A model generated the notes under the pieces. It did no database searches. It was given only the letters and a program-made list of their open reading frames with translations, and was not told where the DNA came from. 64,000 bases of DNA from Syncephalis plumigaleata (Eukaryota > Zoopagomycota > Zoopagomycetes > Zoopagales > Piptocephalidaceae), in the NCBI GenBank assembly GCA_025201365.1, contig JAIXMF010000008.1:186001-250000 (forward strand), written 5' to 3'. Shown in pieces: positions 57,430 to 64,000 of the stretch (within the stretch, counting starts at the first letter, position 1; the number at the start of each line of letters is the position of its first letter). Position numbers and translations under genes: made by a program.

Positions 57430-60400
57430 ATGACACCACCACCACCAAGAGAATCGCAATTCCATACGGTTAAGCGTGAATTACGCGCTCGTAATCCGTC
57501 AGATAAGGAATTCGAGTATCCTGCGTTGCAAACACTCACCTATCCGCATATCAAGTCGTTTAACGCGATTACTGAACGATGCCACGGTGATACCCTAGAG
57601 GATGGTGTGTCGTCGGGTCTGATCGATCTAGCCCTCGAGGATATTGGTCAGAAGGTGGTATTTGACGGCAAGAAGGATAGTGAACACGAATTTGGTAACA
57701 AATTGACTTGTATCCTTTTATATCTATGCCTATATATCTATATAATAACGAAGTACATGATAATAGTTATAGAATATTAACTCAATAGGTGACTATAGTG
57801 TGGATTGAAGAGGTACAGATTGGTCGTCCTGCAGTACCTGAACGTGATACTCACTCGGTCAATCGACTTATTCTACCATCTGAGGTATGTATTATTAGTT
57901 TGATATTCATATATTGCTGTTGTTGTTGTTGTTACTAATGATGGTGTTGTTGTTATTGATTATAGTGTCGCGAACGTCTTACCAACTATGCCGGTCGACT
58001 CATGGTCAAGTTGTGTTGGCGTGTTAATGATGGACCTGTGCAAACGGAACTCAAACAAATGGGCATGGCACCCATTATGGTTAAATCGAATCTATGCAAC
58101 ATTGAAAAGTACATGCCACGTCAACTTATAGAAGCGGGCGAGGAAAGCGAAGAGATGGGCGGCTACTTCTTGATCAATGGTCTTGAGAAGATCATTCGTT
58201 TACTTATTGTTAATCGACGTAATCATGTATGTATACCTGCCCGCCTTCTTTCCATGTTAATATAAACATAGATCAACTAACTAGCTAATTAATTAATTGA
58301 TATGTTTATCGACATATATATATATTAGGTGATGGCTATTATGCGTCCATCATTCGCTAATCGTGGTCCCGCTTACACGCCATATGGTTGTCAAATACGT
58401 TGTGTTCGTCCCGATGAGACATCATCCACCGTTGGTCTGAACTATTTAAACGACGGTCAAGTAATGTTCCGATTCAGTTTTCGTAAACAGGAATTCTTAG
58501 TACCCGTAGTTATGATATTAAAGGTAAACCATGATATGTCATTGATGTGGTGTGATATACTAACGAATGCTATATTTGTACATATCGTAGAGTCTAGTGG
58601 AAGTGTCTGATAAGGAGATATTTGAGGCCGTTCTACGTGGTGATTATGCCAACACATTCGTTACGGATCGTGTCGAGTTAATGTTGCGCAAGTTCAAGAA
58701 CTATTCGCTATTCAGTCGCGAACAATGTCTCGCCTATTTGGGTGACAAGTTCCGTGTCATTATGAATATGCCCGAGGACGCCACTAACATACAAGTGGGC
58801 GAGCATCTACTTAACAAGGTGGTCATGGTACACTTGAAGCATAATCGAGACAAGTTCAATCTACTAGCGTAAGTTATTTATGTATGTACTGCTAGATGAA
58901 TAACCTGACTAATAATCATTACTTGTTAGATTCATGATCACTAAACTTTATTCATTGGTATCAGGTGAATGTGCACCAGATAATCCTGATTCACCACAAC
59001 ATCAAGAAGTACTACTTGGTGGTTTCCTCTATGCGGGTATTTTGAAGGAGAAGTTGGAGGATTGGTTATTGGCCGTACGTGGCGAGATTATGCGGGAAAT
59101 ACGTCGTAATCCACAAAATATCGATTTTATGGATCGTAAGTATAATCTAGATAGAGTTACATACTATCATTGTTTACTTACTTTGCTTTGCTTTGCTTGT
59201 TATTAGGTCGTTATCTATTCAAAGTAATCAATTCAGTACCTAGTGATATTGGCAAGAAATTGCACTACTTTATGGCCACTGGTAATTTAGTATCTACTAC
59301 TGGTTTGGATTTACAACAGGTAAATTGCAATGTATACATACACATGTGATAGATTTGTACTCATTCTCGTCTTAATAGACATCTGGATTCACGATTATCG
59401 CAGAGAAACTCAACTTTTTACGTTACTTGTCTCACTTCCGTTGTATACATCGTGGTGCCTTCTTTGCCGAATTGAAAACGACCACCGTACGTAAATTATT
59501 ACCGGAAGCATGGGGTAAGTATACATTATAGTACATATAGACACGCGTATTAATCAATTATCATTGTCTACTATTAGGATTCCTGTGTCCGGTACATACA
59601 CCGGATGGTTCACCATGTGGTCTGCTCAACCATTTAGCGCATACTTGCAAAGTGGTGACGTACTTTGCTCGTACCGAGACACTACCACGTATTTTGGCAA
59701 GTCTAGGCGTGTCGCTTAATGTGGTCAGCCCGGAACCGCAAGATGTGTGCGTACAGTTGGACGGTCGACTTATTGGCTGGTGTTCACCGGCACTCGCTGA
59801 ACGTGTGGCACGCGAGTTACGCCACTGGAAGGTGACAGAGCAACAACGATCCATTCCAGTGGATTTGGAAATAGGCTACGTGCCACCCTCGAATCGTGGT
59901 CAATACCCCGGTCTTTACTTGTTCGCTAGTCCAGCACGTATGATGCGACCAGTACGCTATCTAGCCACCAATCAACAGGACATGGTGGGATCATTCGAAC
60001 AGGTAAATGATGATGATGATGATAATGATGATGATGATGATGATGATGATGATAATGTTGTTTATTAATCAGTTATAATGTGAATGTCATTTACTAATTA
60101 GGTCTATATGGAAATTGCCTGTATGAACGATGAAGTGGATCCCGACACGAGTACACATCAAGAGTATACGCCCACTAACATTCTAAGTGTTGTCAGTAAT
60201 TTAACACCATTCTCTGACTTCAACCAGTCACCACGTAACATGTACCAATGTCAGATGGGTAAACAAACGATGGGTACACCGGCGCAAGCACTCGATAAGC
60301 GTACCGATAACAAGATGTATCGATTGCAAACGGGTCAGACACCCATTGTTCGACCGAAACTACACGATTCCTACGGTATTGATGGATTCCCCAATGGTAT

Positions 60401-62037
60401 GAACGCTGTAGTGGCGGTTATTTCATTTACAGGTAAGCTGTCTTCTCCTTCTAATTATCTTGATAGATTCATACTAATTTATTATTATGACTGTTGTAAT
60501 CATCATCATCATCATAGGTTATGATATGGAAGATGCTATGATTCTTAACAAGTCTGGACATGAACGTGGATTCGGTTATGGTACCGTGTACAAGTCGCAA
60601 GTCATCGATCTAATGGAATCACAACGATCTGGTGAGGGTATTCGGTATCATTTCGGTTTGGGTTCGGATACGCCACGTAAAGTGATGGATAAACTCGATC
60701 TGGATGGTCTACCCTTCATTGGTGTGAAGCTATGTGATGGCGATCCATTATGCGCCTATATCGATGATGTGACAGGACGTACCGTCATTAAAAAGTATAA
60801 AGGACTTGAAGATGGTTACGTGGATCAAGTGCGTCTACTTGGTAAGTGCACAACTACCAATATGCATCATGATTATTGCTAATACATACACGTATATTGT
60901 TACTACTACGATAATTAGGTAATGATATGGGTGATCAAGAGTGTCAAAAGGTGCATATTCGTTTCCGTATCACTCGTTCCCCTATTATCGGTGATAAGTT
61001 CTCGTCACGTCACGGTCAGAAGGGTGTTTGCTCGCAGAAATGGCCGGCAGTCGACATGCCATGGACCGAGTCTGGTATACAACCGGATGTCATTATTAAT
61101 CCACACGCTTTCCCTTCACGTATGACCATTGGTATGTTCGTGGAGAGTCTAGCGGGTAAAAGTGGTGCACTACACGGTATCGTACAAGATGCCACACCAT
61201 TCCAGTAAGTAATCATGAATATGTATACATAGGAGATAGAATGATGATACTGATGATCATTTTGTGTGTGTTTACCTATATTATACGAATAGATTTAGCG
61301 AGGAACATACCGCTGCCGATTATTTCGGTGAACAATTGGTAGAAGCTGGTTATAATTATCACGGTAATGAAGCAATGTACAGTGGTATTACAGGTGAAGA
61401 ACTACGTGTTGATATTTACATTGGTGTATGTATTACTATTACTATTACTATTACTATTACTACTGTTAATTATTAGGTGGTCTACTATCAACGATTGCGC
61501 CATATGGTAGCTGATAAATATCAAGTACGTACAACTGGTCCTGTTAATGCGTTAACCCAACAACCACTCGGTGTAAGTAGTCATGCAATGGAGATATACA
61601 AGTAAACACTCATTAATATTGTTGATTATTAGGGTCGTAAACGAGCTGGTGGTATTCGTTTCGGTGAAATGGAACGCGACTCATTGTTGGCACACGGTGT
61701 TTCATTCTTATTACAAGATCGTCTCATGAACTGTTCCGATTACTCTCAGGTATTTATAATATACTAGCTGTATTAATTGATCAATTATTGTATATTCCTG
61801 CTAACAACGTGCTATTTATTTCTCTCAATCAATTAGACACACATTTGTCAGCGTTGCCATTCCATCGTGTCACCAGCGTCATTAGGTGTATCGGCTGCCT
61901 CTACAGATCATACGGTTCAGTGTCGTTTATGTCAACGATCAGATGCTGTCGTACTAGTGGCTGTACCCTACGTGTTCCGCTATTTAGCCACTGAATTGAT
62001 GGCCATGAATATACGATTGGATCTAACCGTGCAATAA
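57430..62037 (+). CDS. RNA polymerase I second-largest subunit RPA2 (Rpa135)
   Basis: Catalytic-core subunit of RNA polymerase I, which transcribes rRNA genes in the nucleolus. The first ATG is 57430. About 14 short introns interrupt it, several with AT/GAT microsatellites (for example 60007-60056). Markers in order: the lobe and protrusion ([29 protein letters not shown]), the fork ([20 protein letters not shown]), the hybrid-binding part ([34 protein letters not shown]), the wall and active-site loop ([30 protein letters not shown]), [22 protein letters not shown], and the C-terminal zinc site (CQRCHSIVS...CRLCQRS). The stop TAA is at 62035-62037. The [21 protein letters not shown] tract and overall order fit Pol I rather than Pol II or III. 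No break in frame was noticed. Confidence 0.93.
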
Positions 62038-62965
62038 GCTAAATCTTCTCTTTTGATCTATTCATTTACTAATAAACCATTTTTATTATTTTGCATAATT
62101 GTGTTAACCATTTATTGCTTTACACTTGTGTACGTATTACTTGACATTGTATCATGATTAAACTAATTGCATAGCAAGGCCTATTCTCTCTTTTGTCTAT
62201 TTTCTTTTTCTTAATTCGTAATACTGTCTTCTCTTCTCTTCTCTTCTCTAGTTCCCTTGTTCCAAACGTAAATAACCAAAGAGACAGTTTTTAACCCCTG
62301 TCACAATTTTGATTTTTTCATTTTTTTCCACCCCCGTCCACCATATACGGAGATTTACAACTGTAACTACAACCACGTCAATACTACTGTTGTGCTAGAA
62401 AATGATACATGAACAATGACAATGATATCATAAGGATAGATCGGTGTTTATAGGGTTACCTTTTTAAATGAGTAGTAATAGTAGTAATCTATCTATTATT
62501 AAGCATGATACTAATACATTTATTAATTAATTGACTGGTTTACTTAATAGAATCATAGATGAACTAGCTCATTATTATACTAATATGTAATACTATATCG
62601 TCATAAACATTTGTATATGTGTGTGTGTGTATTGGCCTATTCATTTACTATTTATCAAACTAACTGTCTAACTGTCTAACTGTCTTCCTATTACACTTGC
62701 CCATGTAGACTGTTTTTATTGGCTCAAACTTGTATTGTTCTAACGCATTCGTTCATCGTTCATTGTGCAACCACATACATACAAATAAACAAATAAACAA
62801 ACAAACAAGCAAGCAGGTAAGGCTAGTTACATCCAATGATCATCATGATTGCCCATGATATATCATCATATAGTTATTCATAATATTCATAGTATTAATT
62901 GTAATGAAAAAGCGAGAGTGAGAGTGACTGGGGTTAATTACCCATTCATCGTCGTACTATAACAT

Positions 62966-62998
<33 letters not shown>

Positions 62999-64000
62999 TA
63001 TTACTAACATTTCTATATTATTAAGGTTCCTTCGTCCTTACACAATTGTATCAATAATATTTTATAATAAACTATTTAACATATACTTGTATAAGTGCTA
63101 TTTCCTCTTATCTGTACGGTTGACTGTGTTGATTTGTATTGTATGACTTGTATGATGATGATGATGATGATGATGATGATTATGATGATGGTGGTGTGTG
63201 GGTGTGGGTGTGTGCAAGATCTGCTATTTTTTGACTTTTGATTATTATCCGCACGTCCACTTTTTCATTCCTCTCTCGGTCGGTCTTTCTCTTTCTCTCT
63301 TTCCACCCTTTGCCATACCATATACAACAATAACAATACTGCCATTATTGTTAGTGGTCATTGTGGTCATTTAGTCGTGTTGTCTCTTGGTCTTTCTTGA
63401 TTACTCGTCTTACTCATTGACATACACGCATACTCTATCGCTTTGTCTCTATCTTTTTCTACTGAGTAGTGAACGACAACACACCCACACACATACGCGT
63501 GTGTATATTGGACAGTTTTTTCTAGTGTACACCTTGCGTACTTGATTGATTCGTGACTACGATTCTAACATTTGTGTGCGTGTATTTATTACTACTACTA
63601 CCACTCCTACTATTGTTTAACGAAAGAGAAGGGAAAGAAGCTACGACACGTAAAATCTCGCCTTGATTCTATTTCTTTTTATCATAGCTTCTCTAACGCT
63701 AGTTATTATTCTACTACTATTGAGTACTATACGGTAAGTTAATAAGGATAACCATGATAATGGCGCATTTATATGTTCGTGTATACTATGCTATGCTATG
63801 CTGTACACATCAATCTTATATGAACAAGTGGAGGTATGATAGTAGTAGCTAGTTAATTGACATTCTTTATTATCAAGTGTATGTGGGTACAAGTGTAAGG
63901 TGTGGTGGTAGTGGTGGTGACTATATGCCTACTTTGTTGTAATATGCTATCCACTTATTGGATTCTCGTTTCCTATGACACTGTGACTGGTACCATCGCG
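62038..64000. other. Intergenic, microsatellite-rich
   Basis: No gene seen in 1.96 kb. Tracts: CTTCT repeats near 62226-62250, AAAC/AAAT near 62780-62810, TAC repeats near 62965-62998, GAT repeats at 63151-63180, GGTGTG-rich DNA near 63190-63215. Confidence 0.5.

Noticed and set aside
1-64000. tRNA, rRNA or CRISPR arrays
   Set aside because: No convincing T-arm (GGTTCRANNCC) with acceptor stem was found on either strand by eye; no rRNA segments; repeats are not CRISPR-like and the organism is eukaryotic.

Overview
This is nuclear DNA of a fungus, probably from an early-diverging lineage (zygomycete or chytrid grade) rather than Dikarya. The reasons are: a chitin synthase with a DEK-type C-terminal domain; compact genes with many short GT-AG introns; an animal-type ferritin; a selenocysteine-insertion protein of the SECISBP2 (SBP2) family; and a chromatin-remodeller subunit with the metazoan PHF10/SAYP layout. 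The species cannot be fixed from the window alone.

Layout. 1-6 kb: 3' end of a chitin synthase, a secreted protein of unknown function, and ferritin. 5.8-12 kb: three tandem minus-strand seven-transmembrane (7TM) paralogs, the third a pseudogene. 12.9-18.2 kb: a Nup85-like nucleoporin and, divergently, an SBP2 homologue whose selenocysteine RNA-binding domain is fused to ankyrin repeats. 18.4-22.2 kb: a BAG-like membrane protein, a fourth 7TM gene, and the first lytic polysaccharide monooxygenase-like (LPMO) gene. 22.7-24.4 kb: an inverted segmental-duplication block holding a PUF60 fragment and a repeat (A1). 25.1-30.1 kb: a second secreted protein and an M16 metalloprotease. 30.8-37.6 kb: a Ty3/Gypsy LTR retrotransposon that looks whole, with by-eye identical 267-bp LTRs and a dUTPase domain. 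37.6-42.2 kb: pyrimidine-rich DNA, a MITE copy, a fifth 7TM gene and repeat A2. 42.3-44.7 kb: two more LPMO genes. 45.3-46.7 kb: an SR splicing factor and a doubtful small gene. 47.1-50.3 kb: repeat A3, a larger PUF60 relic and repeat B. 51.2-62 kb: conserved housekeeping genes (mitochondrial ribosomal protein uS7m, a Rsc7/SAY plus tandem-PHD remodeller subunit, and RNA polymerase I subunit RPA2). 62-64 kb: no gene seen.

The most interesting points are: (1) an SBP2 homologue with both the selenocysteine-incorporation motif and the L7Ae RNA-binding domain, joined to C-terminal ankyrin repeats, which implies that this fungus decodes UGA as selenocysteine; (2) two LPMO genes 21 kb apart that are identical by eye over 549 bp running exactly from the His1 codon to the end of the catalytic domain, while their signal peptides, linkers and binding modules differ; (3) a five-member 7TM family with one intron conserved inside the same Trp codon; (4) an inverted duplication carrying two independently decayed PUF60 fragments beside a mobile-looking repeat; (5) a PBAF-like Rsc7/SAY-PHD fusion; (6) a dUTPase between RNase H and integrase in the retrotransposon.

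Exon boundaries were read by eye from GT/AG sites and reading frame. Those given to the base preserve the frame across the whole gene; those marked approximate do not.
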